Assembly (NCBI GenBank): GCA_903828515.1 | Contig: CAIKMD010000002.1 | Coordinates: forward strand, 682,001-746,000 | DNA from: an uncultured Rhodospirillales bacterium | Lineage (GTDB): Bacteria > Pseudomonadota > Alphaproteobacteria > ATCC43930 > CGMCC-115725 | DNA length: 64,000 nt | Direction: 5' to 3' | In this document: positions 25,627-34,300 of the stretch, one piece after another | How positions within the stretch are numbered: position 1 is the first letter of the stretch | Layout of the letters: the number at the start of each line of letters is the position of its first letter | The notes under the pieces: generated by a model | Seen by the model: the letters and a program-made list of their open reading frames with translations, nothing else | Databases searched by the model: none | Told to the model about the DNA's origin: nothing | Made by a program: the position numbers and the translations under genes

Positions 25627-27218
25627 GCCGTTGCGATATCCTGATTTCCGGCGGGCTGCTGGTCGACGGCACCGGCGACGCGGCGCGCGAGGCGGACGTC
25701 GCGATCCTCGACGGCCGCATCGCGGCGATCGGGCCGAAGCTCGCGGTCGATGCGACACGCACGATCGACGCGCGCAATCAGGTCGTGGCGCCCGGTTTCA
25801 TCGACATCAAGACGCATTCCGACTGGACCCTGCCGCTCAACCCCAAGGCCGAGAGCAAGATCCATCAGGGCGTCACCACCGAGGTGATCGGCCATTGCGG
25901 CTATTCCTGTGCGCCCGCCTTGCCGGGCAAGGCCGGCATCCTGAAGGATTACCTCTCGCCCAGCGCGCCGTGGCTGACCTTCATCGACCAAAGCTTCCAC
26001 GACTATCTGAATTCCTTTCCGACCACCTCGACCAACATCGTGCCTTTGGTAGGGCACAACACGCTCAGGCTGATGACCATGGGTCTCGCCAATCGGGCCT
26101 GCTCGAACGACGAGTTGGAGCAAATGGCTTCGCTGCTCGAAGAGGCGCTCGACGCCGGCGCGCAAGGCATGTCGACCGGGCTGTTCACGCCGCCAGGCGC
26201 GTTCTCGAAACCCGAGGAAACCATCGCGCTGGCGAAGATCGTCAAGCGCAAGGGCGGGCGCTATTTCACCCATCTGCGCGACGAAGCCAACGACGTGTTC
26301 TCGGCGCTCGACGAAGCGATCGATCTCGGCGCGCAATCGGGCGTCCATGTTCAGGTCGTTCACATGAAGCTCTCGGGCCTCGACAATTGGGGCAAGGCGG
26401 ATGCGATGCTGGCCCGCGTCGCCATGGCGCGCGAGCACGGCGTCGCGATCGATTGCGATCAGTATCCTTATACCGCCGCGAGCAATCCGCTGAAAAACCT
26501 GCTGCCGCGCTGGGTGCAGAGCGACAAACTCGACGAGATGATGGCGCGCCTCGCCGACCCGGCCAATCGCGCGCGCATGCGCGTCGAGATCGACGAGCAC
26601 GGGCTCAATAATTTCGGTCGCATCAAGGATTGGGAGGCGATCCGGATTTCGGTCAGCCCCAACCAAAGCCAATTCGCCGGCCGCACCATCGCCGACCTCG
26701 CCAAGGAGCGCGGCATCGACGGGCTCGATTGCGTGTGCGACTACCTGATCGCCGATAAATGCGCGACGCGCGTCCTGGTCGATTCAATCTCGGAAGACGA
26801 TATCCAGACGATGATCAAGAGCGCGCATGTCTGCGTCGGCTCCGACGGCAATTGTGTGGCGCCTTACGGCATCACCGGCCAGGGCAAGCCGCATCCGCGC
26901 TTTTACGGCACGTTCCCGCGCATCATCGGGCATTATTCGCGCGATCTCGGCCTGATCGATTTGCCGCTGGCTATTCACAAGATGACCGGCGCGTCGGCAC
27001 ACGCCCTCGGCTTCACCGATCGCGGCTGGCTCAAGCCGGGTTGCGCGGCCGACGTGACGATCTTCGATCCCGCTGAATTCGCCGAGTTGGCGACCTATGA
27101 GAAGCCGCATCAATATCCGGCCGGCGCCTCGACCATGGTGCTGGTCAACGGCACGGTCACGCTCGACCATGCGGAACACACCGGCGCGCTGGCCGGCCAT
27201 TTGCTGAAGCGCGCCTGA
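25623..27218 (+). CDS. N-acyl-D-amino-acid deacylase-like amidohydrolase
   Basis: 531 residues in the D-aminoacylase branch of the amidohydrolase superfamily. The N-terminal beta-sandwich part reads DILISGGLLVDGTGDAAREADVAI and DGRIAAIG; the TIM barrel has PGFIDIKTHSDW, GVTTEVIGHCGYS (metal-binding Cys), GRYFTHLRDE, QVVHMKLSG and the late Asp in VCVGSDGN. In characterised D-aminoacylases the segment is FIDVHTHDD; here Lys replaces the first His. It has no signal peptide and acts in the cytoplasm. Its ATG overlaps the DUF805 stop. N-acyl-D-amino acids are the family's typical substrates; the exact one is unknown. Confidence 0.88.
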   Translation: MSRCDILISGGLLVDGTGDAAREADVAILDGRIAAIGPKLAVDATRTIDARNQVVAPGFIDIKTHSDWTLPLNPKAESKIHQGVTTEVIGHCGYSCAPALPGKAGILKDYLSPSAPWLTFIDQSFHDYLNSFPTTSTNIVPLVGHNTLRLMTMGLANRACSNDELEQMASLLEEALDAGAQGMSTGLFTPPGAFSKPEETIALAKIVKRKGGRYFTHLRDEANDVFSALDEAIDLGAQSGVHVQVVHMKLSGLDNWGKADAMLARVAMAREHGVAIDCDQYPYTAASNPLKNLLPRWVQSDKLDEMMARLADPANRARMRVEIDEHGLNNFGRIKDWEAIRISVSPNQSQFAGRTIADLAKERGIDGLDCVCDYLIADKCATRVLVDSISEDDIQTMIKSAHVCVGSDGNCVAPYGITGQGKPHPRFYGTFPRIIGHYSRDLGLIDLPLAIHKMTGASAHALGFTDRGWLKPGCAADVTIFDPAEFAELATYEKPHQYPAGASTMVLVNGTVTLDHAEHTGALAGHLLKRA

Positions 27219-27231
27219 ACGAGGAGCACCC

Positions 27232-28587
27232 ATGCCCCCATACGATTTCGACCTTTTCACCATCGGCGCCGGATCGGGCGGGGTGGCTTCGTCGCGGCGC
27301 GCGGCGTCCTATGGCGCCAAGGTCGGGATCTGCGAGGATCTACGGATCGGCGGCACCTGCGTGATGCGCGGCTGCGTGCCGAAGAAATTGCTGGTCTACG
27401 GCGCGAGCTTCGCCGATGCGTTTCAGGACGCGGCGGGCTATGGCTGGACGGTCGGCGAGAGGACCTTCGACTGGTCGAAGCTGATCGCCAACAAGAACAA
27501 GGAACTCGACCGGCTCGAAGGCATCTATCGCAATCTGCTGAAGGACTGCACCCTCATCGAGGCGCGCGGCAAGGTGGTCGATCCGCATACGGTCGAGGTC
27601 GGCGGCAAGCGCTATACCGCCGCCAACATCCTGGTCGCGACCGGCGGCTGGCCCGAACGGCCGACCATTCCGGGGATCGAGCACAGCATCACCTCGAACG
27701 AGGCGCTCGAACTGGCGAAACTGCCCAAGCGCATCGTGATCGTCGGCGGCGGTTACATCGCGCTGGAATTCGCCGGCATCTTTCAGGGTCTCGGGTCGCA
27801 AGTGACCATCCTCATCCGCGCCGACAATATTCTGCGCGGTTTCGACGAGGACGTGCGGACCAATCTCGCCATCGAACTGAAACAGCGCGGCACGACGATC
27901 ATGCCGAAGCACCATGTCACCAAGATCGAGAAGGTGGCGGGCGAATTCATCGTGCATCTCGAATCCGGCGGCACGATCGAGACCGACATGGTGATGTACG
28001 CGACCGGGCGCAAGCCGACCGCGCACGCCATCGGCCTTGAAGAGGTCGGGGTCAAATTCGACGAGCGCGGCGGCATCGTGGTCGACGAATGGTGCCGCAC
28101 CGCCGTGCCGTCGATCTATGCGATCGGCGACGTGACCGACCGGTTGAACCTGACGCCGGTCGCGATCGCCGAAGGTCGCGCGATCGCCGAGACACTCTTC
28201 AACAAGAACCCGATGACGATCAGCCATGACAACGTGGCGACGGCGGTGTTCACCAATCCGCCGGTCGGCACGGTCGGCCTGACCGAGGAACAGGCGCGGG
28301 CGAAAGGCTATACGCTCGACATCTATCGCACCCGGTTTCGCGGGATGAAGCACACGCTGTCGGGCCGCGAGGAACGCACGATGATGAAGATCGTCGTCGA
28401 CCGCGCGACCGATCGCGTGCTCGGCTGTCACATGGTCGGCCAGGATTCGCCCGAGATCGTCCAGTGCCTCGGCATCGCGATTACCTGCGGCGCGACCAAG
28501 AAACAGTTCGACCGCACCATGGCGGTCCATCCGACGGCCGCCGAGGAATTCGTCACTCTACGCGACAAGGTGCCGGAGCCGAAGTAA
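27232..28587 (+). CDS. gor: Glutathione-disulfide reductase
   Basis: 451 residues. FAD-binding GAGSGGVASSRRAA at the N-terminus, redox-active disulphide C43-VMRG-C48 followed by VPKKLLVYG, NAD(P)-binding VIVGGGYIALEFAGIFQGLG near 165, YATGRKPT, IYAIGDVTDR, and the C-terminal dimer domain with the active-site base in VHPTAAEEF. It recycles oxidised glutathione with NADPH in the cytoplasm. It starts 13 nt after the deacylase stop, after a gagga site, so it may be the last gene of the MFS-DUF805-deacylase operon. Confidence 0.95.
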   Translation: MPPYDFDLFTIGAGSGGVASSRRAASYGAKVGICEDLRIGGTCVMRGCVPKKLLVYGASFADAFQDAAGYGWTVGERTFDWSKLIANKNKELDRLEGIYRNLLKDCTLIEARGKVVDPHTVEVGGKRYTAANILVATGGWPERPTIPGIEHSITSNEALELAKLPKRIVIVGGGYIALEFAGIFQGLGSQVTILIRADNILRGFDEDVRTNLAIELKQRGTTIMPKHHVTKIEKVAGEFIVHLESGGTIETDMVMYATGRKPTAHAIGLEEVGVKFDERGGIVVDEWCRTAVPSIYAIGDVTDRLNLTPVAIAEGRAIAETLFNKNPMTISHDNVATAVFTNPPVGTVGLTEEQARAKGYTLDIYRTRFRGMKHTLSGREERTMMKIVVDRATDRVLGCHMVGQDSPEIVQCLGIAITCGATKKQFDRTMAVHPTAAEEFVTLRDKVPEPK

Positions 28588-28592
28588 GGCGT

Positions 28593-28868
28593 TTATCGCG
28601 TGCGGCGATAGCCCTGGGTTTGCATGCAGGCATCGAAATCCGGCGTGCCGACCGCGCGGGGTGAGTCCATGCCCCCGGCGGCCTGCGTCTGGCAGGTTCG
28701 CGTTGCGACCCGCAGCGCGCTCATCGCCTCATCCGAGGACAGCGGCCTGGCGTCGACGCGGACATAGACCGGCATCTTGGGCATGTCGGGAAACGACAGG
28801 GCTTCGCGATCGACCTGGGTCATGCAGCCGGCCAGAGCGAGGGCTGCAACAATGACGACGTATTTCAT
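28593..28868 (-). CDS. Small lipoprotein, unknown function
   Basis: 91 residues. The leader MKYVVIVAALALAGC ends in a good lipobox (LAGC, Cys15). The mature part has two further cysteines, in RTCQTQ and DFDACMQTQGY, in a form common among short alphaproteobacterial lipoproteins. It ends 5 nt from the convergent gor stop. No function can be assigned. Confidence 0.75.
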   Translation of the reverse strand: MKYVVIVAALALAGCMTQVDREALSFPDMPKMPVYVRVDARPLSSDEAMSALRVATRTCQTQAAGGMDSPRAVGTPDFDACMQTQGYRRTR

Positions 28869-28951
28869 CAGGCCATCCTCGTAGGCTGCGCAACACGCGC
28901 CGTGCCGGTGACGTTTCGTTGAGCGGACCTGTAGCGCAAGGATGGCGCGGG

Positions 28952-29013
28952 AAAAATTTAAATGCGCGTTAGACGCGCGGTTCCCCGGCCGGTGCTTTCG
29001 CGCCGGTCGGGGT
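28952..29013 (-). terminator. Tandem-hairpin terminator after porin gene
   Basis: Read on the minus strand, a 10-bp stem (ccccgaccgg with ccggccgggg) is followed by a smaller gcgcg-tctaa-cgcgc hairpin and then atttaaattttt. It starts about 28 nt after the porin stop at 29041. The small hairpin with the T run is the likely functional terminator. Confidence 0.7.
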
Positions 29014-29040
29014 GGGGTCCGCGATGACGCCCTGGGGACG

Positions 29041-30561
29041 TTAGAACGCGACTTGGGCGCGGGCTTCGACGGAGTCGAACCGGCCGCCGATGCCGGCGCC
29101 GAGCGGAGCGGTTGCCGCCGCGCCGCTCTTCTTGTCGACGAAGCCGTGCAAATAGTCGAACAGGAAGCGGATGTTGTTGTTGACGTACCAGTTCACGCCG
29201 AGCGTTGCGACCTGCTGCTGGCCGCCGGCGACGCCGTTGGTCGACGCGGTGGAAACGCCGGGCGTCAAGTTGCTGTTGAGGTCCATGATGCTGTAGCGCG
29301 CGGCGACTTCCCAGGCGCCCCAGGTTCCGTCCTTGAGCGAGAACGGATGATCGGGCGAGATGCCGCTATAGGCGCCGGTGCCGGGGATGTATTTGCGATG
29401 CTCGCCGGTGAGCGTGTAGCTCGCCTGCGCATAGCCACCGTTGAAGCTCAGCGTCGAGGCATTGGTGCGGTTGACGGTATAGTGGAAGTATTCCGCCTGG
29501 CCGAACAGCGAGCCGAGTCCGCCGGCCAGTTCGAAGCCGGCGACGTTCGCGCCGCTGACCGGATTGGCCGCCGTGCCGATCGTGCCCGCGTTGAGGATCT
29601 GGGTGGTGTCGATGCGATCCTCGGGCCGGTCGGAGAAGGTCGTGATCTGGCGTGTGCCGGCGAAGGATTGCGGCTTCATCAGGCCCTCGACATCGACGCC
29701 GACATGCAACGAGTAGGCGTCGCTCTGGAGAACCTGATAGGTCGCGCGACCGACAGCGCCGAATTGCTGACCGAGGCCGGCATGGCTGTTGCCCGAGGTT
29801 GGGCCGGTGGCGTAAATGCCGACCCATGCGCGGTCGTTGTTCCAATGACCGCCGATATTCGAGCGGAAATCGCCGGCCGCGAGATTGGCGGCGATGACCT
29901 GCGAGGAGGCGCGCTCGGTGAACATGATGTCGTTCGAGCTGGTCGCTTCGTCGAGCGTGTAGGGCACGTCCTCATAGCCGAACTCGAAGGCGAATGGACG
30001 GAAGCCGTTATAGGTGAGTTCGGCCGTTTCGATGCCGCCGCTCGTGATGCCGCCGGTGCCGCCGGTGGCCGGACCCGCGTCGTTCGAGCCGCCGAAATCG
30101 TAGACCAGGCCGAAATTCCAGTCGCCGGCGATCTTACCGAGAACGCCGATGCGGCCGCGGCGCAGATCGACGCCGCTGTTGAGATTGGCCGGCGCCACGT
30201 TCGGACGGTTGGGCGAATAATTCGGATAGGCGCCCATGTCGAAATGCATGCGGCCGGTCAGTGCGATCGAGTTCTGCCCGTCGGCAGTCGAGAGGGTCGG
30301 CCGGTTGTTCGGCATCGAGGCGACGATGCCGTTCGACGATGCCGCGACCGTATTGATCTTGGCGGTGGCTTGCGCTTGGCTCTGCACCGTCTGGGTCACC
30401 TGGCTTTGCAGGTTCTGCAGTTGCTGGTTCAGGGCGCGGACCTGATCCTGGAGCGTCTGAATCTGGTTGGTGACCGCCGCCGATTGCGCGTTCGCCGGGA
30501 TGGCAAGGCCGAGCAGACACGAGAGCGCGACGCCTCCGAGAAGAGTTTTCTTGAGCAGCAT
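29041..30561 (-). CDS. Outer-membrane porin, phosphate-selective OprO/OprP-like
   Basis: 506 residues from ATG 30561 (aagga 5 nt upstream). Signal peptide MLLKKTLLGGVALSCLLGLAIPANA, then a short coiled coil (IQTLQDQVRALNQQLQNLQSQV) as in OprP-type porins, then a beta-barrel: LRRGRIGVLGKIAGDWNFGLVYDFGG, AELTYNGFRPFAFEFGYEDVPYTLDEATSSNDIMF, GRATYQVLQSDAYSLHVGVDVEGL, WEVAARYSIMDLNSNL and a C-terminal strand ending in Phe (VEARAQVAF), the outer-membrane sorting signal. It probably admits phosphate or other anions; selectivity is not provable here. It is divergent from the MBL hydrolase at 30801. Confidence 0.92.
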   Translation of the reverse strand: MLLKKTLLGGVALSCLLGLAIPANAQSAAVTNQIQTLQDQVRALNQQLQNLQSQVTQTVQSQAQATAKINTVAASSNGIVASMPNNRPTLSTADGQNSIALTGRMHFDMGAYPNYSPNRPNVAPANLNSGVDLRRGRIGVLGKIAGDWNFGLVYDFGGSNDAGPATGGTGGITSGGIETAELTYNGFRPFAFEFGYEDVPYTLDEATSSNDIMFTERASSQVIAANLAAGDFRSNIGGHWNNDRAWVGIYATGPTSGNSHAGLGQQFGAVGRATYQVLQSDAYSLHVGVDVEGLMKPQSFAGTRQITTFSDRPEDRIDTTQILNAGTIGTAANPVSGANVAGFELAGGLGSLFGQAEYFHYTVNRTNASTLSFNGGYAQASYTLTGEHRKYIPGTGAYSGISPDHPFSLKDGTWGAWEVAARYSIMDLNSNLTPGVSTASTNGVAGGQQQVATLGVNWYVNNNIRFLFDYLHGFVDKKSGAAATAPLGAGIGGRFDSVEARAQVAF

Positions 30562-30800
30562 GATTGTCCTTCGCTTTGAAATTCCCCAAACCGGCGCGAT
30601 GCTCCGTGCTTGCTGCACCGCAACCGGCCGCGATCCTAGGGGCGCTCTATTTCGGTTCTTGGTCATCCGCGTGACGGCGGCGTGACAGGGCGTGTATCGG
30701 CGGGCGACACGATGTCGCGGGCCGGCGCTCACGATTAGGTGAGGTACTTGCTGCGGAGGGCGCACCTGCCGATACTGCACCGCGACAGGGAGGAACCAAC

Positions 30801-31736
30801 ATGAACATGAAATTCGCGTTAGTCGCGACTGCTGCTTTCGCACTCACACTCGGGGTCACGCAGGCGGCTCGCGCGCAGGCGATCGATTTCTCGAAGGTCG
30901 AGGTCAAGACGACCGATCTCGGCCATAAGACCTATATGATGGAAGGCGCGGGCGGCAACGTCACCGTCGCGGTCGGCGCCGACGGCGTCATCATGGTCGA
31001 TGGCGAATTCGCGCAGATGCACGACAAGCTCAAGGCGGCGGTCGCCGCGTTGACCAATCAGCCGATCAAGTATCTGATCAACACGCATTTCCACGGCGAT
31101 CACAGCGGCGACGACGAAAACTTCGCCAAGGACGGCGTGATCGTGGTCGCGCAGGAGAACGTGAAGAAGCGCATCGCCGAGGGCTCGACCAACGGCCTCA
31201 CCGGCAACAAGACGCCCGGCCTGTCGGGCGGCGCCGTGCCGTCGAAGACCTACACGAACGGCTCGCTGACCCTGAAGGTCAAAGGCCGCAGCGCCAAGGT
31301 CGGCCACGTCCCCAACGCCCATACCGACGGCGACAGCTATGTGTGGTTCGCCGACGCGAACGTGCTCTCGACCGGCGACGTCATGACGATCGGCCGCTAT
31401 CCGAACAGCGACTTCGCCAATGGCGGCAGCATCAATGGGATGATCTCGGCGGTCGGCCAGTACATCGCGATGACCAACGCCCAGACCAAGGTCGTTCCGG
31501 GCCATGGCTCGCTGACCAACCAGGCCGGGCTCAAGGACTATCGCGCCTTCCTGATCGCGGCGCGCGACCGCATCGCCAAGCTGATCAAGGCCGGCAAGAG
31601 CGAACAGGAAGCGGTCGCGGCGAAACCCTTCGCCGATTGGGACGCCAAGCTGGGCGCCAACGATCAGGCGAGTGGCAATTTCGTCCGCGTCGTCTACAAC
31701 TCGCTGAAGCATTCGACGATGTCGACGATTCACTAA
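30801..31736 (+). CDS. Exported MBL-fold metallo-hydrolase
   Basis: 311 residues from ATG 30801 (gggagg upstream). Sec signal peptide MNMKFALVATAAFALTLGVTQAARA, then a metallo-beta-lactamase fold with THFHGDHSG (HxHxDH metal motif), AHTDGDSYVWF (third His), STGDVMTIGRYP (bridging Asp) and PGHGSLT (last His). All zinc ligands are present, so it should be an active hydrolase in the periplasm. The protein is of the SoxH/quinoprotein-associated or general cyclase type and is unlikely to be a true beta-lactamase. It is divergent from the porin. A terminator hairpin follows. Confidence 0.9.
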   Translation: MNMKFALVATAAFALTLGVTQAARAQAIDFSKVEVKTTDLGHKTYMMEGAGGNVTVAVGADGVIMVDGEFAQMHDKLKAAVAALTNQPIKYLINTHFHGDHSGDDENFAKDGVIVVAQENVKKRIAEGSTNGLTGNKTPGLSGGAVPSKTYTNGSLTLKVKGRSAKVGHVPNAHTDGDSYVWFADANVLSTGDVMTIGRYPNSDFANGGSINGMISAVGQYIAMTNAQTKVVPGHGSLTNQAGLKDYRAFLIAARDRIAKLIKAGKSEQEAVAAKPFADWDAKLGANDQASGNFVRVVYNSLKHSTMSTIH

Positions 31737-31757
31737 AGTCGACAGGAGCAAGCATCG

Positions 31758-31787
31758 CGCCGGCGGGGGAAACCTCGCCGGCGTTTT
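31758..31787 (+). terminator. Rho-independent terminator after MBL hydrolase gene
   Basis: Stem cgccggcg / cgccggcg, extended by a G-T and two G-C pairs, with a gaaa loop, then ttttgcgtttt. It lies 21 nt after the stop at 31736. Confidence 0.85.
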
Positions 31788-31810
31788 GCGTTTTAGGATT
31801 AGAGATTTTT

Positions 31811-31883
31811 ACCACGGAGACACGGAGGACACGGAGAAGAAACTTATTCTTCCTTCTCCGTGTCCTCCGTGTCTCCGTGGTTT
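31811..31883. repeat. Family B hairpin repeat, isolated copy
   Basis: accacggagacacggagg and the exact reverse cctccgtgtctccgtggt enclose a short centre (acacggag...ctccgtgt pair, then aagaaacttattcttcctt). The total is 73 nt and nearly perfectly palindromic. It lies between the MBL terminator and the carboxylesterase gene, and unlike three other copies it has no family C partner. Confidence 0.9.
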
Positions 31884-31987
31884 AATAAACCGCTGCGCGC
31901 AGAGCGCGGGTCTCTTGTTCCAGCTTGCAGGCGAGTGCCGCAGGAATTAGCGTTCGCGTAACGATATAAAACCTTGGGGAGGATTGC

Positions 31988-32938
31988 ATGCTTCGCGTTG
32001 CTTTATCGATTGCCGTGGCCGTGATGGCCGTCAGCCTGGGCGCGCCCGTGTCGCGCGCCGATATCACGAGCCTGCCGCCCGAGGTGGTGGCGGGGCTGGC
32101 GGCGCTGGGGCCCAATCTCAATCCGGATGTGATCGCCAAGACCGGCGCGCTGATGAAGCCGCTGGTTTCGACGGAACGCCCCGCCGGCGTACAGGTGACG
32201 ACCGACCTCATCTATGGCGACGATCCGCTCCAGAAGATCGATATCTACAAACCGGCGAAGGGCAAGAATCTGCCGATCGTGCTCTTCGTTCATGGCGGTG
32301 GTTTCGTCGGCGGCGACAAGAACGCTTACGGCCAGTTCTATGGCAACGTCACCGCCTATCTCGCGTCGCGCGGTATCGTCGGGGTCAACGTGGATTATCG
32401 CCTGGCGCCCAAGGTGACCTGGCCGGCGGCGTCGCAGGATGTCGGGGCGGTGGTTGCCTATATGAGGGCGCATGCCGCGGCCTATGGCGGCGATCCCAAA
32501 CGCATCATCATCATGGGGCATTCGGCGGGCGCCAATATCGTCGCGTCCTATGTCCTCGATCCGGCGGTTTATCCGAAAGGCGGCCCCGGCGTGATTGCCG
32601 CGATCCTCGTCAGCGGCCCGGCCTATCGCGCCGAGAGTCTCTCGAAAGCCGATCACGTCTATTACGGCGAGGATGCGAGCCTTTATGCCAAGCGTGTCCC
32701 CGGCGCGCATCTGAAGCAGAGCAAGATCCCGCTGATGATCGTCACCACCGAGTTCGATCCGGTGTCATTGGCGCCGGAAAGCTACGACCTTGCCGCCAAG
32801 GTTTGCGTGCGCGACGGCAAATGCCCGGCGTTTCTCTATATCAAAGGCCACAACCACATTTCCGAGATGATGAGCATCGGCAGCAAGGACGATCAATTCG
32901 CCCGGCCGCTCGTCGATTTCATCCGCTCGGTGAAGTAG
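31988..32938 (+). CDS. Exported alpha/beta hydrolase (carboxylesterase, HSL-like)
   Basis: 316 residues from ATG 31988 with ggagga 5 nt upstream. Signal peptide MLRVALSIAVAVMAVSLGAPVSRA. The mature enzyme has oxyanion-hole HGGGF, VDYRLAPKVTWPAA, nucleophile elbow MGHSAGANI, the Asp in TTEFDPVS and the catalytic His in IKGHNHISEM. This is the hormone-sensitive-lipase-like carboxylesterase build; the enzyme is secreted to the periplasm and probably cleaves short-chain esters. It ends 4 nt before the convergent MFS gene. Confidence 0.88.
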   Translation: MLRVALSIAVAVMAVSLGAPVSRADITSLPPEVVAGLAALGPNLNPDVIAKTGALMKPLVSTERPAGVQVTTDLIYGDDPLQKIDIYKPAKGKNLPIVLFVHGGGFVGGDKNAYGQFYGNVTAYLASRGIVGVNVDYRLAPKVTWPAASQDVGAVVAYMRAHAAAYGGDPKRIIIMGHSAGANIVASYVLDPAVYPKGGPGVIAAILVSGPAYRAESLSKADHVYYGEDASLYAKRVPGAHLKQSKIPLMIVTTEFDPVSLAPESYDLAAKVCVRDGKCPAFLYIKGHNHISEMMSIGSKDDQFARPLVDFIRSVK

Positions 32939-32942
32939 GGCG

Positions 32943-34214
32943 TTAAAGCGCCTCGCTCGGCGCGGCGACGGCTTCGTTTTCGAGCATCTTCGCCATGCGG
33001 GTACGGAAGCGCCAGGTCCAGGCGAAGAGCAGGATGCACACCGCCGCGCCGACGGCCACCGGCAGGCGCAGGCCGAAGCGTTCGGCGGCGAGGCCGATGG
33101 CAAGCGTGCCGAGCGATGGCACGGCCTGATTGATCATGCCGTAGACGCTGAGGACCCGGCCGCGCAGGCTTGAATCGATCGCCGATTGAATGAGCGTCTG
33201 GTTGCTGACGCTTTGGACGATGAAGGCAAAGCCGACGAGGGCGATGAGCGGCGCCGAGATCCAGAAACTCGGCGTCGCCACGAAAAGTCCCAGCGCCACC
33301 GCCATCAGCAGGATGTTGATCAGAGTGATGCGGGTGAGCCCGACGATGCTGCCGCGCATCGTCATCCAGAACGCGCCGAGCATCGCGCCCGCGCCGTGGA
33401 ACGTCAGCAGCCAGGCGAGACCGGTCGAACCGCGATCGAATACATCAGCGGCAAATCCCGGCAGCAGATCGGTGACCGGCTTGGCGAAGATCGAGACGAC
33501 GATCAGCAGGGCAAGCTGGGTGCGGATGCCTTCGTGATAGAGAATGTAACGCAGGCCCTCGAGCGTCTCGGTCCAGACCGAGCGGGTCGAGATGTGCGGC
33601 GCGGGAATTTCGATGCGTGCCTCGTCGATCGCACGCAACGCAAAAGTCATCACCCAGAACATGAGAAACGCGGCGACGAAGGTCCAGCCGGTGCCGGCCC
33701 AGGCGATGATGGCGCCGCCCATCGCCGGCCCGAGAAAGCGCGAGGCGTTGAAGATCATCGAATTGAGCGCGAGCGCCGAGGGCAACAATTCGCGCCCGAC
33801 CAGCCCATAGATCACCGTCATGCGCGTCGGCCGGCTGAACGAGATGACGACGCCGCGCAGCAACACGAGCGTCACCAGCAGCCAGATATTCATCAGGTCG
33901 GTGAGGGTGAAGAAACCGAGTGCCGCCGCGTAGAGCAGCGAGAAGAGCTGGGTCAGGCGCAGCAGCTTCAACTGATCGACGCGATCGATCACCGTGCCGG
34001 CGACGAGGCCGAGGATGATGGTGGGGCCGGCTTCGCAGATCGCGATGATGCCGAGCCAGGCGGTCGACTGCGTCAGCTCCCAGGTCAACCACCCGATCGC
34101 AACGCGCTGCATCCACATCCCGAGATTGGATGTGATATTGCCGAAGGTAAAAAGACGATAAGGCTTGAGCGTGAGGGTTTGCCTCAACATCTCGAAGCCC
34201 ACGGGTGCTCTCAT
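32943..34214 (-). CDS. MFS transporter (EntS/MFS_3-like)
   Basis: About 423 residues from ATG 34214; alternatives are 34262 and 34190, none with a strong ribosome-binding site. Twelve membrane segments: FGNITSNLGMWMQRVAIGWLTWELTQS opens the family pattern, with LVAGTVIDRVDQLKLLRLTQ as the loop motif, NSMIFNASRFLGPAMGGAIIAWAG, LLTFHGAGAMLGAFWMT and SLRGRVLSVYGMINQAVPSLGTLAIGLAAERFG. This subfamily exports siderophores or small toxic compounds. It lies 86 nt after the stop of the FAD monooxygenase gene on the same strand and could be co-transcribed with it. Confidence 0.88.
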   Translation of the reverse strand: MRAPVGFEMLRQTLTLKPYRLFTFGNITSNLGMWMQRVAIGWLTWELTQSTAWLGIIAICEAGPTIILGLVAGTVIDRVDQLKLLRLTQLFSLLYAAALGFFTLTDLMNIWLLVTLVLLRGVVISFSRPTRMTVIYGLVGRELLPSALALNSMIFNASRFLGPAMGGAIIAWAGTGWTFVAAFLMFWVMTFALRAIDEARIEIPAPHISTRSVWTETLEGLRYILYHEGIRTQLALLIVVSIFAKPVTDLLPGFAADVFDRGSTGLAWLLTFHGAGAMLGAFWMTMRGSIVGLTRITLINILLMAVALGLFVATPSFWISAPLIALVGFAFIVQSVSNQTLIQSAIDSSLRGRVLSVYGMINQAVPSLGTLAIGLAAERFGLRLPVAVGAAVCILLFAWTWRFRTRMAKMLENEAVAAPSEAL

Positions 34215-34300
34215 CACTCTGCCGATCTTGCGCTTTCCGCCCTGATTTCCTCCACCGATCATAGCAAGGATTGCGGGCGACCGGCACCGGGCGCGGCGAT

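Noticed and set aside
23721-26672. Long minus-strand open frame across the MFS, DUF805 and deacylase genes
   Set aside because: It runs through intergenic repeats and opposite three well-supported genes; the translation has no recognisable domain.
28952-29013. A small RNA gene in the gap after the porin
   Set aside because: No promoter is seen and the tandem hairpins with T run fit a terminator better.
30801-31736. Beta-lactamase resistance gene
   Set aside because: The MBL fold is shared by many hydrolases; there is no feature specific to class B beta-lactamases.
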